Source of the DNA: Pseudomonadota bacterium | GTDB lineage: Bacteria; Pseudomonadota; Gammaproteobacteria; Burkholderiales; Thiobacillaceae | Direction of reading: 5' to 3' | Length of the DNA stretch: 42,076 bases | NCBI GenBank assembly: GCA_021783275.1 | Contig: JAJXUA010000007.1 | Span: 1 to 42,076 of the forward strand | In this document: piece after piece, positions 16,741 through 26,895 of the stretch | How the letters are laid out: every line of letters starts with the position of its first letter | Numbering within the stretch: position 1 is the first letter of the stretch | Position numbers and translations under genes: made by a program | Notes under the pieces: generated by a model | What the model saw: the letters and a program-made list of their open reading frames with translations, nothing else | Databases searched by the model: none | Told to the model about the DNA's origin: nothing

Positions 16741-17711
16741 TGCCGTTCTCCAATAATCCGCACTTCGCGGATCAGGCGCACGTTGGTGCGCATTTCCACG
16801 GTGTCTTCCACATGTTCGATCAGCCGTTCAATATCGGTGGCGGTGGCCTGCCCGAGATTGACGATGAAATTGGCGTGCTTGTCCGACACTTGCGCCTCGC
16901 CCATGCGATACCCCTTGAGGCCGCTGGACTCGATCAGCCGTGCCGCAAAATCCCCCGGCGGATTGCGGAACACCGATCCGGCGTTGGGTTGCTGCAGGGG
17001 CTGGGCCGCGATGCGTGTTTTCAGCAGGGACTTGATGGTTTCCCGCGACGCCGCACCATCTCCCTTGGCGAGGCGGAACCAGCCCCCGATGAACCATTCC
17101 TGCTGCGACTGCCTGAGTGCCACATGGCGATAGCCGGTCACGTATTCCCCGGGCAGGCGCTCGTTGATCTGACCCTGGCGGTCGAGTGTTTGCACCTGGA
17201 CCAAGCGCTCCCAAGTTTCGCTGCCATAGCAGCCCGCATTCATCGCAATGGCACCGCCCACGGTGCCGGGTATCCCCGCCCAGAACTCGCCGCCGACCAG
17301 ATCGTGCGTGGCGGCAAAGCGTGCCAGCTTGGGTGCGGCCACGCCTGCCTGGGCGTAAATCAGCGCACTCTCGATGCCGTCGGGTGCGGGCGGCAGACCA
17401 TGCGTGCGGGATTCGATGGCCAGTTTTTTCAGCACCGCATGCAGCAGGATGACCACGCCGGGCACCCCGCCATCCCGCACCAGCAGATTGCTGCCCAGGC
17501 CGACCATGTGGATGTCTTCGTGTTCCGGCATCGAGCGCACCAGCCAGGTCAGGTCTTCCAGATCGGCCGGAATATAGGCGCGCTGCGCGGCACCGCCCGC
17601 ACGCCAGGAAACGTGTTTTTTCATCGGCTCGTTGTAGAGGAACTGGCCGCGCAAAACCGGCATCCCGCCACCCGCCATGTCGATCTCGCTCATGCGATAG
17701 TCATGCCGCAT
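16737..17711 (-). CDS. murB: MurB, UDP-N-acetylenolpyruvoylglucosamine reductase
   Basis: FAD-dependent cytoplasmic enzyme reducing UDP-GlcNAc-enolpyruvate to UDP-MurNAc with NADPH. It has 324 residues from [15 protein letters not shown]; this ATG has GGAG 6 nt upstream and lies 11 nt inside murC. Signatures are [33 protein letters not shown] (FAD binding), NAGSVFRNP (catalytic Ser) and a late Glu region. GSVFRNP together with [10 protein letters not shown] resembles the shorter type II MurB rather than the E. coli type, from memory of the family. The stop is coupled to ddl by GTGA. Confidence 0.97.
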   Translation of the reverse strand: MRHDYRMSEIDMAGGGMPVLRGQFLYNEPMKKHVSWRAGGAAQRAYIPADLEDLTWLVRSMPEHEDIHMVGLGSNLLVRDGGVPGVVILLHAVLKKLAIESRTHGLPPAPDGIESALIYAQAGVAAPKLARFAATHDLVGGEFWAGIPGTVGGAIAMNAGCYGSETWERLVQVQTLDRQGQINERLPGEYVTGYRHVALRQSQQEWFIGGWFRLAKGDGAASRETIKSLLKTRIAAQPLQQPNAGSVFRNPPGDFAARLIESSGLKGYRMGEAQVSDKHANFIVNLGQATATDIERLIEHVEDTVEMRTNVRLIREVRIIGERQ

Positions 17712-19092
17712 GGAGGTCTCCCAGAGCCGGGGCAATCTGGCCGACGCTGCCTGCGCCCATCACCAGCACCACGTCGCCCTCGCGTGCCAGTTCGCGCACC
17801 GTGGTGGCCACGTCGGCGATGGCCTCGACAAACACCGGCTCGACCTTGCCCGCAACCCGCACGGCCCGCGCGAGCGCACGGCCATCGGCTGCCACGATGG
17901 GGGTTTCGCCTGCGGGATACACTTCGGTCAGCACCAGCGCATCGGTTTCCGACAGTACTTTGACGAAATCCTCGAAGCAGTCGCGTGTGCGCGTATAGCG
18001 GTGCGGCTGGAACACCAGCACCAGCCGCCGCCCGGGAAACGCGCCGCGTGCCGCAGCGAGCGTCGCCGCCATTTCGACCGGATGGTGGCCGTAATCATCA
18101 ATCAGGCAATAGGTGCCGCCGCCGCTGGCAGGCTGTTCGCCATAACGCTGGAAGCGTCGGCCGACGCCGTGGAATTCAGCGAGTGCCGTGACGATGGCGC
18201 TGTCGGGCGCATCGACTTCGGTGGCCACGGCAATCGCAGCCAGGGCGTTCAGCACGTTGTGCAGCCCCGGGTGATTCAGCACGATGTCGAGATCGGCCAG
18301 ACCCTCGCGTTGCACCGTGAAATGCATCAGACCGGCTTCAAACCGGGTGTTAATGGCACGCACCTGCGCGGCCGCATCAAAACCGTAGGTGGTGATCGGT
18401 TTGGTGATGCGCGGCAGGATTTCACGCACATGCGGATCGTCGATGCACAACACCGCCATGCCATAGAACGGCAGCCGCTGGCAGAAATCGACAAACGCCG
18501 TTTTCAGCCGCTCGAAGTCATGGCCATAGGTGTCCATGTGATCGGCGTCGATGTTGGTGACGATGGCAATCACCGGCGTGAGATACAAAAACGAGGCGTC
18601 GGACTCGTCCGCTTCGGCCACCAGAAAATCGCCTTTGCCCAGCCGCGCATTGGTGCCCGCAGCGGTGAGCTTGCCGCCGATGACATAGGTCGGATCCATC
18701 CCGGCCTCGCCCAGAATGCTGGCGACCAGGCTGGTGGTGGTGGTCTTGCCGTGCGTACCGGCGATGGCGATGCCCTGCTTCAGGCGCATCAGCTCCGCCA
18801 GCATCAGCGCACGCGGCACGATGGGAATTTTCTTCTCGCGCGCGGCCACCACTTCGGGATTGGTTTCAGCCACGGCAGTTGAAGTCACCACAGCATCGGC
18901 GTCGGCAATGTGCGCGGCCACATGATCGCGATGGATGCGCGCGCCTAGACGGGCCAGCCGCTGCGTCACGGCGTTGTCGGCCAGGTCGGAACCCGACACG
19001 GCATAACCCAGATTCAGCAGCACCTCGGCAATGCCGCTCATGCCGACGCCGCCGATGCCAACGAAATGGATGTGCTTGACCGCGTGCCTCAT
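17701..19092 (-). CDS. murC: MurC, UDP-MurNAc-L-alanine ligase
   Basis: ATP-dependent cytoplasmic ligase adding L-Ala to UDP-MurNAc, the first stem-peptide residue. It has 463 residues from [20 protein letters not shown], with GGAGG 6 nt before the ATG; the open frame further upstream overlaps the murG 3' end without similarity. Visible motifs are the N-terminal Rossmann [14 protein letters not shown], the ATP-binding [12 protein letters not shown], the [12 protein letters not shown] region, [14 protein letters not shown] and [11 protein letters not shown] in the C-terminal domain. It lies 46 nt after murG and overlaps murB by 11 nt. Confidence 0.98.
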   Translation of the reverse strand: MRHAVKHIHFVGIGGVGMSGIAEVLLNLGYAVSGSDLADNAVTQRLARLGARIHRDHVAAHIADADAVVTSTAVAETNPEVVAAREKKIPIVPRALMLAELMRLKQGIAIAGTHGKTTTTSLVASILGEAGMDPTYVIGGKLTAAGTNARLGKGDFLVAEADESDASFLYLTPVIAIVTNIDADHMDTYGHDFERLKTAFVDFCQRLPFYGMAVLCIDDPHVREILPRITKPITTYGFDAAAQVRAINTRFEAGLMHFTVQREGLADLDIVLNHPGLHNVLNALAAIAVATEVDAPDSAIVTALAEFHGVGRRFQRYGEQPASGGGTYCLIDDYGHHPVEMAATLAAARGAFPGRRLVLVFQPHRYTRTRDCFEDFVKVLSETDALVLTEVYPAGETPIVAADGRALARAVRVAGKVEPVFVEAIADVATTVRELAREGDVVLVMGAGSVGQIAPALGDLHAA

Positions 19093-19138
19093 GATGCCCT
19101 CCGGGCAGTGCGGTGTGATGGGTAAAAGGTGAAGGGCT

Positions 19139-20257
19139 TCATGTGTTCTTCCCTGACCCCTGCGAAGCCAGTTGCTCGCAAACATCCGCCACCTGTGTGG
19201 TCGCCTCGGGTTTCGCCAGCGCCCGCGCCTTGTCCGACATGGCAGCCAGGGTGGCGCGGTCGAGTCCGCCGATCAGGGTGGCGATTTTCTCTGCCGTGAG
19301 TTCCTGCTGCTGCATCAGCCAGGCCGCGCCTGCTCCGGCCAGGAATTCGGCGTTGCCGGTCTGGTGATCGTCCACCGCAAACGGGAAGGGCACGAGCACG
19401 GCCGGTACGCCCGCGCAGGCGAGCTCGGCCACGGTCATGGCCCCGGCACGGCAGATGGCAAAATCGCAGGCGCGGTATTCGGCCGCCATGTCCTCGATGT
19501 AATCGCGCACGTCGGCCACCACACCCGCGTCGGCGTAGCGGGCACGCAGCGCATCGACATGCTGCCGACCCGACTGGTGGACGACAACCGGCCGCTGCCC
19601 GGCTGCCAGCAGGGCAAGGGCAGCGGGCACCCGTTCGTTCAGCGCTTGCGCGCCCAGGCTGCCACCCACCACCAGCAGGCGCAGCGGGCCGGTGCGGGCA
19701 GCGCGATCATCGGCCGCCCCGGCGGTGATGCCGGTGCGCACCGGATTGCCCAGCCATGTGGTCGCGACGCGGCCGCACGGAATCGGCTTGTCGCGCCGCT
19801 GGGTAAACGCCTGCGGAAACGCGGTCAGCACGCGATCCGCCAGACAGGCCAGCACCCGGTTGGTCAGTCCGCCGACCGAATTCTGTTCATGGATCACCAG
19901 CGGCCTGCCCACGAGGCTCGCCATCATGCCGCCGGGAAACGCGGTGTAGCCGCCCATGCCCAGCACCACATCGGGACGGCGCTGCAGGATCGTGCGCAGG
20001 CTTTGCCAGAAAGCCAGCAGCAGCATGGCGGGCAGCAGCAGTTTTTTCAGCAGACCCTTGCCGCGCACGCCACCCATCGACACCCACACCATGTCGATCC
20101 CGGCCGCCGGAACGACCCGCGCTTCAAGGCCGCTACGCGTGCCGAGCCAGAACACGTCCCAGCCGCGTGCGCGCAGCGCATCGGCCACCGCCAGCGCGGG
20201 GTAGACATGGCCGCCGGTGCCGCCCGCCATCACCATGAGGGTGCGGTTCGCGGTCAT
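19139..20257 (-). CDS. murG: MurG, lipid II-forming GlcNAc transferase
   Basis: GT-B fold glycosyltransferase on the inner face of the membrane, adding GlcNAc to lipid I to make lipid II. It has 372 residues from [17 protein letters not shown]; the 16 codons upstream in the same frame run into a palindrome and do not belong. Motifs are [16 protein letters not shown] (lipid/membrane side), [25 protein letters not shown] and the UDP-binding [12 protein letters not shown] with [14 protein letters not shown]. The gap to ftsW is 97 nt and contains the palindrome, so this is the one place in the core cluster where translational coupling is broken by an inserted sequence. Confidence 0.98.
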   Translation of the reverse strand: MTANRTLMVMAGGTGGHVYPALAVADALRARGWDVFWLGTRSGLEARVVPAAGIDMVWVSMGGVRGKGLLKKLLLPAMLLLAFWQSLRTILQRRPDVVLGMGGYTAFPGGMMASLVGRPLVIHEQNSVGGLTNRVLACLADRVLTAFPQAFTQRRDKPIPCGRVATTWLGNPVRTGITAGAADDRAARTGPLRLLVVGGSLGAQALNERVPAALALLAAGQRPVVVHQSGRQHVDALRARYADAGVVADVRDYIEDMAAEYRACDFAICRAGAMTVAELACAGVPAVLVPFPFAVDDHQTGNAEFLAGAGAAWLMQQQELTAEKIATLIGGLDRATLAAMSDKARALAKPEATTQVADVCEQLASQGSGKNT

Positions 20258-20272
20258 GTCCCAACACCTCTC

Positions 20273-20336
20273 ACCCCAGAGACACAGAGACACCGAGAAA
20301 AACAAAGGTTTCTCTGTGTCTCTGTGCCTCCGGGGT
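20273..20336. repeat. 64-nt palindrome between ftsW and murG
   Basis: Two 28-nt arms (20273-20300 and 20309-20336) are inverted copies matching at 25 positions, with an eight-base loop AACAAAGG. Each arm is built from GAGACACAGAGACAC-like short repeats and begins or ends with ACCCC/GGGGT. In the dcw mRNA it would form a very stable hairpin between ftsW and murG. It resembles dispersed palindromic intergenic elements of other bacteria (from memory). It may attenuate, stabilise or process the mRNA. There is no U-tract, so it is not a standard terminator. Confidence 0.85.
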
Positions 20337-20354
20337 TAATGGTTGTCTCGAACA

Positions 20355-21512
20355 TCAAAACGTCTTCCCCCGCATCATCTGCCGGTGTTCCCAGTCGATG
20401 CGCAGCAGCACCGCTATCGCCAGACAGTTCGCCACAATGCCGCTGCCGCCAAACGACAGGAACGGCAGGGTCAGGCCTTTGGTCGGCAGCAGGCCAACGT
20501 TCACCCCCATGTTGATGAGCGCCTGCACGCCCAGCCAGATACCGATGCCCTGCGCCACCAGCGCACAGAAATTGCGTTCCAGCTGGGCAGCGCGGCGACC
20601 GATGAGAAAGGCTTTGAGGATGAGCCAGCCAAACAGCGTGATCACCACCAGCACACCGAGAAAACCGAATTCCTCGGCGATGACGGCCAGCAGGAAATCG
20701 GTGTGGGCTTCCGGCAGATAAAACAGTTTTTCGACGCTGCCGCCCAGTCCCAGCCCGAGCCATTCGCCACGCCCGAACGCGATCAGCGCGTGGGATAGCT
20801 GGTAGCCCTTGCCGTAGGGATCGGCAAACGGATCCATGAAGCCGAGCATGCGCTGCATGCGGTATTCCGATCCCAGTATCAGCAGCGCAAAACCGATCAG
20901 CAGCACCACCACCAGCCCGGCAAACACTTTCCAGTTGAGCCCGCCCAGAAACAGGATGCCCATGGCGATGGACACAATAACGACAAACGCCCCGAAGTCC
21001 GGCTCCTTCAGTAGCAGTGCGCCGGTCAGCATCATCACCGCGGCCATGGGCGCAAAGCCGCGTTTCAGGTCGTGCATGAACGCGGCTTTACGCGTGGTGT
21101 AGTCGGCGGCGTACAGCACCGCCAGCAGTTTCATCAGCTCGGACGGTTGCAGGTTGGCAAAGCCCAGCGGGATCCAGCGACGGCTGCCGTTGACTTCACG
21201 ACCGATGCCGGGAATCAGCACCACCACCAGCAACAGCAACCCGGCGAGGAACAGATAAGGCGCGGCCTGCTGCCACACCCGCATCGGTATCTGGAAAAAG
21301 GCCAGCCCGGCAGCCACGCCGATGCCAATGAAGATCCCTTGCCGCAACAAATAGTATTCACCGTTGTGGCCGGTGTAGCGGGCAGCTTCGGCAATGGCGA
21401 TCGAGGCCGAATACACCATCACCAGTCCGGTAATCAGCAGGGCGCACGCCAGCCACAGCAGGCTGAAATCGAGTTCGCCGCTGGGTTTGGGGGTGCGCGC
21501 GAGATAGAGCAT
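20355..21512 (-). CDS. ftsW: FtsW, septal peptidoglycan polymerase (SEDS)
   Basis: Multi-pass SEDS glycosyltransferase that polymerises lipid II at the septum together with FtsI. It has 385 residues and about ten membrane segments, starting [19 protein letters not shown]. The ATG shares one base with the murD stop (TGATG). SEDS landmarks are [64 protein letters not shown] (the loop with the catalytic Asp) and [17 protein letters not shown]. The C-terminus [15 protein letters not shown] is cytoplasmic. Confidence 0.98.
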   Translation of the reverse strand: MLYLARTPKPSGELDFSLLWLACALLITGLVMVYSASIAIAEAARYTGHNGEYYLLRQGIFIGIGVAAGLAFFQIPMRVWQQAAPYLFLAGLLLLVVVLIPGIGREVNGSRRWIPLGFANLQPSELMKLLAVLYAADYTTRKAAFMHDLKRGFAPMAAVMMLTGALLLKEPDFGAFVVIVSIAMGILFLGGLNWKVFAGLVVVLLIGFALLILGSEYRMQRMLGFMDPFADPYGKGYQLSHALIAFGRGEWLGLGLGGSVEKLFYLPEAHTDFLLAVIAEEFGFLGVLVVITLFGWLILKAFLIGRRAAQLERNFCALVAQGIGIWLGVQALINMGVNVGLLPTKGLTLPFLSFGGSGIVANCLAIAVLLRIDWEHRQMMRGKTF

Positions 21513-22936
21513 CAGGAGGTCGTCCTGTCGCGCGCCAGCTTCTGCACCGCCGCCACAAACACGTCTGCGCGGTGCACGTAGTTGCGGAACATGTCGAAGC
21601 TGGCACACGCCGGTGACAGCAACACCGCATCGCCCGGATGCGCCAGCCGCTGGGCGGCTGCGACCGCATCGGGCAGACTGCGCTCCGCATAGACGGCGAC
21701 CCCGCTGCCCGCCAGCGCGGCTTCGATCAGCGGGGCATCGCGTCCGATCAGCAGCACCGCGCGCGCACTGGCGGCCACCGCCGCTTTCAGCGGCGTGAAA
21801 TCCTGGCCCTTGCCGTCGCCGCCCAGTATGACGACCACACGCTGCCCGGCCATGCCGTACAGCGCGGCCTCAGTCGCGCCGACATTGGTGCCTTTGGAGT
21901 CGTCGTAATAGCTTACGCCGTCGATTTCGGCGACTTTTTCCACCCGGTGCGGCAAACCCCGGAAATGCGTCAGGCCACGCAGCAGGGCTTCCATCGGCAA
22001 GCCCAGCGTGCGCACCAGCGCCAGCGCCGCCAGCGCATTCGCCGCATTGTGCAGCCCGGCCACCGGCAAGTCCGCCACTGGCATCAAGAGTTCACTGCCC
22101 AGACACAACTCGCCTTCGCACAGGCCGAAATTTTCATCCTGCGGACAACGATCCAGACCAAAGCTGACGACCGTACGCCCCGGCAGCGCCATCGCGATGC
22201 TGGCCGCATCATCACGGTTCAACACCTGCACCCCCTGGCCGCTGAATATCCGCGCCTTGGCGGCGGCATAGGCCGCCATGTCGGCATAGCGGTCGAGATG
22301 GTCTTCCGACAGGTTGAGCACGGTCGCCGCCGTGGCGTCGAGGTGGCTCGTGGTTTCGAGCTGGAAACTCGACAGTTCCAGTACCCATACCTGCGGCGCA
22401 GGCACCACGCCCTGTTCCACTTCATACAGCGCATCCAGCACTGGCAGGCCGATATTGCCCGCCACGCAGGTGGCCACACCGGCCATGCGGCACATTTCGC
22501 CGCACATGGCGGTGACGGTGCTTTTGCCGTTGCTGCCGGTGATGGCAATCACCTGCATCGGGCCGTGCGATTCGGCAGACAAGGCACGCTCGGCGTTGAT
22601 GGCCTGAATGGCACGCGCGAACAGTTCGACATCGCCCACCACCTCAACCCCGGCCGCCACTGCCTGCGCCACTGCCGGGTCGGCCAGCGGCACGCCGGGA
22701 CTGATGACCAGCAGATCGGCTGCACCGAGTTGCTGCGGATCGAACGGCCCGGCGGCCAGGCTCACCTGCGGCAACAATTCGGCCAGCCGTCCGGCGTTCG
22801 GCGGGGTGATCCGGCTGTCTGCCACGCTGACTTCAGCACCGCGCGCAGCCAGCCAGCGCGCGCAGGACAGGCCGGTGTCGCCCAGTCCCAGCACCAGGGT
22901 TTTCTTGCCCGCGAGATCGAGGCTGTCGTAGTTCAT
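21512..22936 (-). CDS. murD: MurD, UDP-MurNAc-L-Ala-D-Glu ligase
   Basis: ATP-dependent cytoplasmic ligase adding D-Glu to UDP-MurNAc-L-Ala; 474 residues, slightly longer than the usual 440-450. Motifs are the N-terminal [19 protein letters not shown] (UDP binding), [15 protein letters not shown] (ATP P-loop), [42 protein letters not shown] and [15 protein letters not shown]. The start overlaps the mraY stop as ATGA and its stop overlaps the ftsW start. Confidence 0.98.
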   Translation of the reverse strand: MNYDSLDLAGKKTLVLGLGDTGLSCARWLAARGAEVSVADSRITPPNAGRLAELLPQVSLAAGPFDPQQLGAADLLVISPGVPLADPAVAQAVAAGVEVVGDVELFARAIQAINAERALSAESHGPMQVIAITGSNGKSTVTAMCGEMCRMAGVATCVAGNIGLPVLDALYEVEQGVVPAPQVWVLELSSFQLETTSHLDATAATVLNLSEDHLDRYADMAAYAAAKARIFSGQGVQVLNRDDAASIAMALPGRTVVSFGLDRCPQDENFGLCEGELCLGSELLMPVADLPVAGLHNAANALAALALVRTLGLPMEALLRGLTHFRGLPHRVEKVAEIDGVSYYDDSKGTNVGATEAALYGMAGQRVVVILGGDGKGQDFTPLKAAVAASARAVLLIGRDAPLIEAALAGSGVAVYAERSLPDAVAAAQRLAHPGDAVLLSPACASFDMFRNYVHRADVFVAAVQKLARDRTTS

Positions 22937-24018
22937 CTCAGCTTCAGGCTCGACAGACCGATCAGCACCAGCATCATGCTGATGATCCAGAAACGCACGA
23001 CGACCTGATTTTCCTTCCAGCCTTTGAGCTCGTAGTGATGATGGATCGGCGCCATCTTGAACACCCGCTTGCCGGTGAGCTTGAACGACGCCACCTGCAC
23101 CATCACCGACAGGGTTTCAACAACGAACACGCCGCACATGATGAAGAGCACGATTTCCTGGCGCACGATGACGGCGACGACACCGAGTGCTGCGCCCAGC
23201 GCCAGCGCACCGACATCGCCCATGAAGACTTCGGCCGGGTAGGCATTGAACCAGAGAAACGCCAGCCCCGCGCCCGCCATGGCGGCGCAAAATACTGCCA
23301 GCTCGCCCGCACCCGGCACAAAGGGCAGGCCCAGGTATTTCGAAAATACGGCGTTGCCCGCCACGTAAGCAAAAATCGCCAGCGCCGAGGCCACCATCAC
23401 GGTGGGCAATATCGCCAGCCCATCCAGCCCGTCCGTCAGGTTGACGGCATTGGACGAGCCGACGATGACGAAGTAGGTGAGCGCGATGAACCCGGCAGCC
23501 GAGAGCGCCAGGGTGGCGTTTTTGAGGAAGGGCACGATCAGCTCGGTGTGCGCGGGCAGACTGGCGTCCTGCCACAGATAGACCGCTACCGCGATGCCGA
23601 TCGCCGATTGCCAGAAATATTTCCAGCGCGAAGCGAGGCCACGTGAATTTTTTTCCACCACTTTGCGCCAGTCATCGACCCAGCCGATGATGCCAAAGCC
23701 CAGCAGCGTCAACAGCGCCACCCAGACATAGTGGTTGGACAAGTCCGCCCACAACAGGGTGGTGACCATCACCGAAACCAGAATCAGTGCGCCGCCCATG
23801 GTGGGCGTGCCGGCTTTGACCAGATGCGTTTGCGGACCATCGCTGCGCACCGACTGGCCGATTTTCAGTGCCGTCAGCTTGCGGATCACCGCAGGCCCGA
23901 CAATGAAGGAAATGGTCAGCGCCGTGAGCGTGGCCAGTACCGCACGCAGGGTCAGATAATTGAAAACATTGAATGCGCGGATGTCCTGACCGAGGGTTTG
24001 AAATAACCAGAGCAGCAT
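22933..24018 (-). CDS. mraY: MraY, phospho-MurNAc-pentapeptide transferase
   Basis: Integral membrane enzyme that moves phospho-MurNAc-pentapeptide onto undecaprenyl phosphate to form lipid I. It has 361 residues and about ten membrane segments. Conserved landmarks are [13 protein letters not shown], the magnesium-binding [28 protein letters not shown], and the cytoplasmic [11 protein letters not shown] with the catalytic His cluster. It lies one base after murF and overlaps murD by four bases. Confidence 0.99.
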   Translation of the reverse strand: MLLWLFQTLGQDIRAFNVFNYLTLRAVLATLTALTISFIVGPAVIRKLTALKIGQSVRSDGPQTHLVKAGTPTMGGALILVSVMVTTLLWADLSNHYVWVALLTLLGFGIIGWVDDWRKVVEKNSRGLASRWKYFWQSAIGIAVAVYLWQDASLPAHTELIVPFLKNATLALSAAGFIALTYFVIVGSSNAVNLTDGLDGLAILPTVMVASALAIFAYVAGNAVFSKYLGLPFVPGAGELAVFCAAMAGAGLAFLWFNAYPAEVFMGDVGALALGAALGVVAVIVRQEIVLFIMCGVFVVETLSVMVQVASFKLTGKRVFKMAPIHHHYELKGWKENQVVVRFWIISMMLVLIGLSSLKLR

Positions 24019-24019
24019 G

Positions 24020-25411
24020 TCAGTGGGTCTCGTGTCCGGACGGCGACGCCGCCGGATATTCCATGAATCGGTTGACCACGCGCTCCATCTTCATGAAGCG
24101 CGAGCCTTTCACCAGCACGGTGGTGGTGGCATCCAGTGCGTTTTCCAGCTCGGTCAGCAATTCCTCGATACGCTCGAAATGCGTGGCCCCCGCACCGAAA
24201 GCCCCCACGGTGGCGCGCGACAGATCGCCCAGCGCCAGCAGACGATCCGTACCCGCAGCCCGTGCGGCAAGCCCGATTTCTGCATGCAGCGCCGTCGCGT
24301 CGTCGCCCAGCTCGCCCATGTCGCCCAGCACCAGCACGCGCTTGCCCTGCTGGTGGGCCAGCACCGCCAGCGCGGCTTTCACTGAATCGGGATTGGCGTT
24401 GTAGGTGTCGTCGATGAAAACGCTGCCGTGGCGCGCGGGCTTGCGTTGCAGGCGGCCTTTCACGCCGCTGAAGCCGGACAGCCCCGCGACCAGGCTGCGA
24501 TGCCCCACGTCCAGCGCAAACGCGGCGGCGGCGGCAGCCATTGCATTCATGGCGTTGTGTTCGCCCGGTACCTGAAGCTCAATCTCCAGCTCGGCGTTCG
24601 GCAGCGTGAGCCCCAGCGTGCAGCCATAGGCACCGGGACGGATCTGCCCGCGCGCCGTGGCCGCTGCGCCCTGACCGAAACCGATGATGCAGCGGTGTGC
24701 ATTGGCAGCTTGCCACAGCGCGGCATGCGGATCATCGGTATTGAAGACGGCGATCCCCGAGTCAGAGAGGCCGTTGAATATCTCGCCCTTGGCGCGCGCA
24801 ATATTTTCAACCGAGCCGAGAAATCCGATATGCGCGGTCAGCGCGTTGTTGACCACGGCAATAGCGGGATGCGCGAGCCGTGTCAGGTAATCGATTTCGC
24901 CCGCATGGTTCATGCCCATTTCCAGCACCGCAAACTGGTGTACGGGACGCAGGCGCAGCAGCATCAGCGGCAGGCCGATATCGTTGTTGAGATTGCCTTC
25001 GGTCGCCAGCACCGCATCATCGCTGCCCGCTTCGATACGCAGGATCGCGGCGAGCATTTCCTTCACCGTGGTCTTGCCATTGCTGCCGGTGATGGCAACG
25101 ATGGGAATATCGAAACGCCTGCGCCAGGCCGCAGCCAGCCGTCCCAGCGCCAGTCGGGTGTCGTCCACCCGCAGCGCCTGCGTCACGGCCGGGGCCTGAA
25201 GGGCATCCAGCACGACGCCGACTGCGCCTTGCTGCAAGGCTTGTTTGGCAAAGCTGCCGCCGTCGAAGTTTTCACCGCGCAGCGCAATGAAAAGATCACC
25301 CGGCTGGATCGAACGGCTGTCTGTGGAGATGCGCTGTACCATGGCATCGGACCCGGTAAACGGCACCCCCAGCAGGCTGGCCACTTCGGACAAGGGCAGG
25401 TTCATGTCCAT
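24020..25411 (-). CDS. murF: MurF, UDP-MurNAc-tripeptide-D-Ala-D-Ala ligase
   Basis: Cytoplasmic ATP-dependent ligase adding D-Ala-D-Ala to finish the pentapeptide precursor; 463 residues. Motifs are the N-terminal [24 protein letters not shown], the P-loop [51 protein letters not shown] and VLGDMGELG. The start may be MDMNLP (given) or MNLPLS at 25405; the second forms an ATGA overlap with the murE stop, like most junctions here, so it is a real alternative. Neither has a strong Shine-Dalgarno. The partner Ddl is made from the same cluster. Confidence 0.98.
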   Translation of the reverse strand: MDMNLPLSEVASLLGVPFTGSDAMVQRISTDSRSIQPGDLFIALRGENFDGGSFAKQALQQGAVGVVLDALQAPAVTQALRVDDTRLALGRLAAAWRRRFDIPIVAITGSNGKTTVKEMLAAILRIEAGSDDAVLATEGNLNNDIGLPLMLLRLRPVHQFAVLEMGMNHAGEIDYLTRLAHPAIAVVNNALTAHIGFLGSVENIARAKGEIFNGLSDSGIAVFNTDDPHAALWQAANAHRCIIGFGQGAAATARGQIRPGAYGCTLGLTLPNAELEIELQVPGEHNAMNAMAAAAAAFALDVGHRSLVAGLSGFSGVKGRLQRKPARHGSVFIDDTYNANPDSVKAALAVLAHQQGKRVLVLGDMGELGDDATALHAEIGLAARAAGTDRLLALGDLSRATVGAFGAGATHFERIEELLTELENALDATTTVLVKGSRFMKMERVVNRFMEYPAASPSGHETH

Positions 25412-26895
25412 GCGGCCAGTGCCTTTCTGGCCATCGCCACATCGGAAAACGGCAGCCGCTCTCCGGCGATTTCCTGATAATCCTCGTGACCCTTGCCCGC
25501 GATCAGCACTACGTCGCCCTGATGCGCGCTGCCGATGGCTTCGAAAATGGCGCGGGCGCGATCCGGCTCGACCTGCACCTTGCCGCTGGTGGCGCCACTG
25601 GTGCCTGCGAGGATGTCATCGATGATGGCGCGCGGATTTTCGTCGCGCGGATTATCGCTGGTGACCCACACCACATCCGCCGCCCGGCTGGCTGCCTTGC
25701 CCATCAGCGGACGCTTGCCAGGGTCGCGTTTGCCGCCGCAGCCGAATACGCAAATCAGACGACCCGTGCCCGCGATTTCGCGCAGCGTGGCCAGTACTTT
25801 TTCCAGCGCGTCCGGGGTGTGTGCATAGTCCACCACCACCAGCGGATGCTGCATGCCGCCGAGTGTCTGCATCCGTCCTGGCGGCGGGGTAATCTGCGAC
25901 AGCACCTGGCAGGCCGCATCCAGCTTCACGTCCGACACCAGCAGGGTGGTCAATACCGCCAGCAGATTGGCGGCATTGAATCGTCCCAGCAGCGGCGCGG
26001 TGGTTTCCGCGCTGCCCCAGTCGGTGCGCACCGTCATGTGCAATCCGGTCTGCGTCAGCCGCAGCGTTTCGCCAATGACGGCACCCCGCTCGAACCCATA
26101 GCCGGCGACACGCGCGGAACGGGTCTCGCTTTCCAGCCGCCGACCCAGGGCATCATCGACATTGAGCACCGCCCATTGCAGTCCCGGCCAGCTGAACAGC
26201 CGCGCCTTGGTGTCGGCGTAGCGATCCATGTCACCGTGGTAATCAAGATGGTCACGCGACAGATTGGTGAGCACCGCGATATTGAACACCGTGCCGTTGA
26301 CCCGGCCCTGTGCCAGGCCGTGTGACGACACCTCCACGGCACAGCCCTCGGCGCCCTGCTGGCGATAAAGGGCCAGCCGCTGTTGCAGGTCGATGGCATC
26401 GGGTGTGGTGTTGAGCGCAGGCGTCAGCGCCCCGGCAAAGCCATTGCCGACGGTGCCGATGACCGCGGTTTTTCGGCCCAGGCCCGACAGTGTTTGCGCC
26501 ACCCAGTGCGCCACCGATGTTTTGCCATTGGTGCCGGTAATGCCGACCATATGCAGCGCCCGCGACGGCTCGCCATATACATGTGCTGCGATTTCACCGA
26601 TACGGTTTTTCAGCCCGACGACACCCGCATTCGGCAGCTTCAGCGCAGGATCCCACTGGTAGTGATCGGCCTCCCACAACACGCCATCGACACGCCGCGC
26701 CGCAGCCTGGGCAATGAAGTCGCGGCCATCGCGCAGCTCGCCCGGATAGGCGGCAAAAATCACCCCCGGCGCAGCCTTGCGGCTGTCGTTGATCAATTCG
26801 CTCGCGGCCACCCCCAGCCGCGCCAGCAGCTGCGGTACCGATTCGTCCAGCGCGTGTGTCGCGGGCGGCAGCGGCTTCATGCCTGAGCGCGCCAT
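25402..26895 (-). CDS. murE: MurE, UDP-MurNAc-L-Ala-D-Glu-meso-DAP ligase
   Basis: Cytoplasmic ATP-dependent ligase adding the third stem residue; 497 residues. DNPR (in TSDNPRDENP) is the signature of the meso-diaminopimelate-adding Gram-negative type. Other motifs are INDSRKAAPGVIFAA, GITGTNGKTSVAHW (P-loop, 118-131), EVSSHGLAQGRVNG, NLSRDHLDYHGDM, GRFNAANLLAVL and VVDYAHTPDALEKVL. The ATG at 26895 shares a base with the ftsI stop (TGATG); a GTG one codon earlier would give GTGA, and MKPLPPATH five codons later is also possible. Confidence 0.98.
   Translation of the reverse strand: MARSGMKPLPPATHALDESVPQLLARLGVAASELINDSRKAAPGVIFAAYPGELRDGRDFIAQAAARRVDGVLWEADHYQWDPALKLPNAGVVGLKNRIGEIAAHVYGEPSRALHMVGITGTNGKTSVAHWVAQTLSGLGRKTAVIGTVGNGFAGALTPALNTTPDAIDLQQRLALYRQQGAEGCAVEVSSHGLAQGRVNGTVFNIAVLTNLSRDHLDYHGDMDRYADTKARLFSWPGLQWAVLNVDDALGRRLESETRSARVAGYGFERGAVIGETLRLTQTGLHMTVRTDWGSAETTAPLLGRFNAANLLAVLTTLLVSDVKLDAACQVLSQITPPPGRMQTLGGMQHPLVVVDYAHTPDALEKVLATLREIAGTGRLICVFGCGGKRDPGKRPLMGKAASRAADVVWVTSDNPRDENPRAIIDDILAGTSGATSGKVQVEPDRARAIFEAIGSAHQGDVVLIAGKGHEDYQEIAGERLPFSDVAMARKALAAWT

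Noticed and set aside
20273-20336. Palindrome as an intrinsic terminator
   Set aside because: No T-tract follows on the coding strand, and termination here would cut off eight essential genes.
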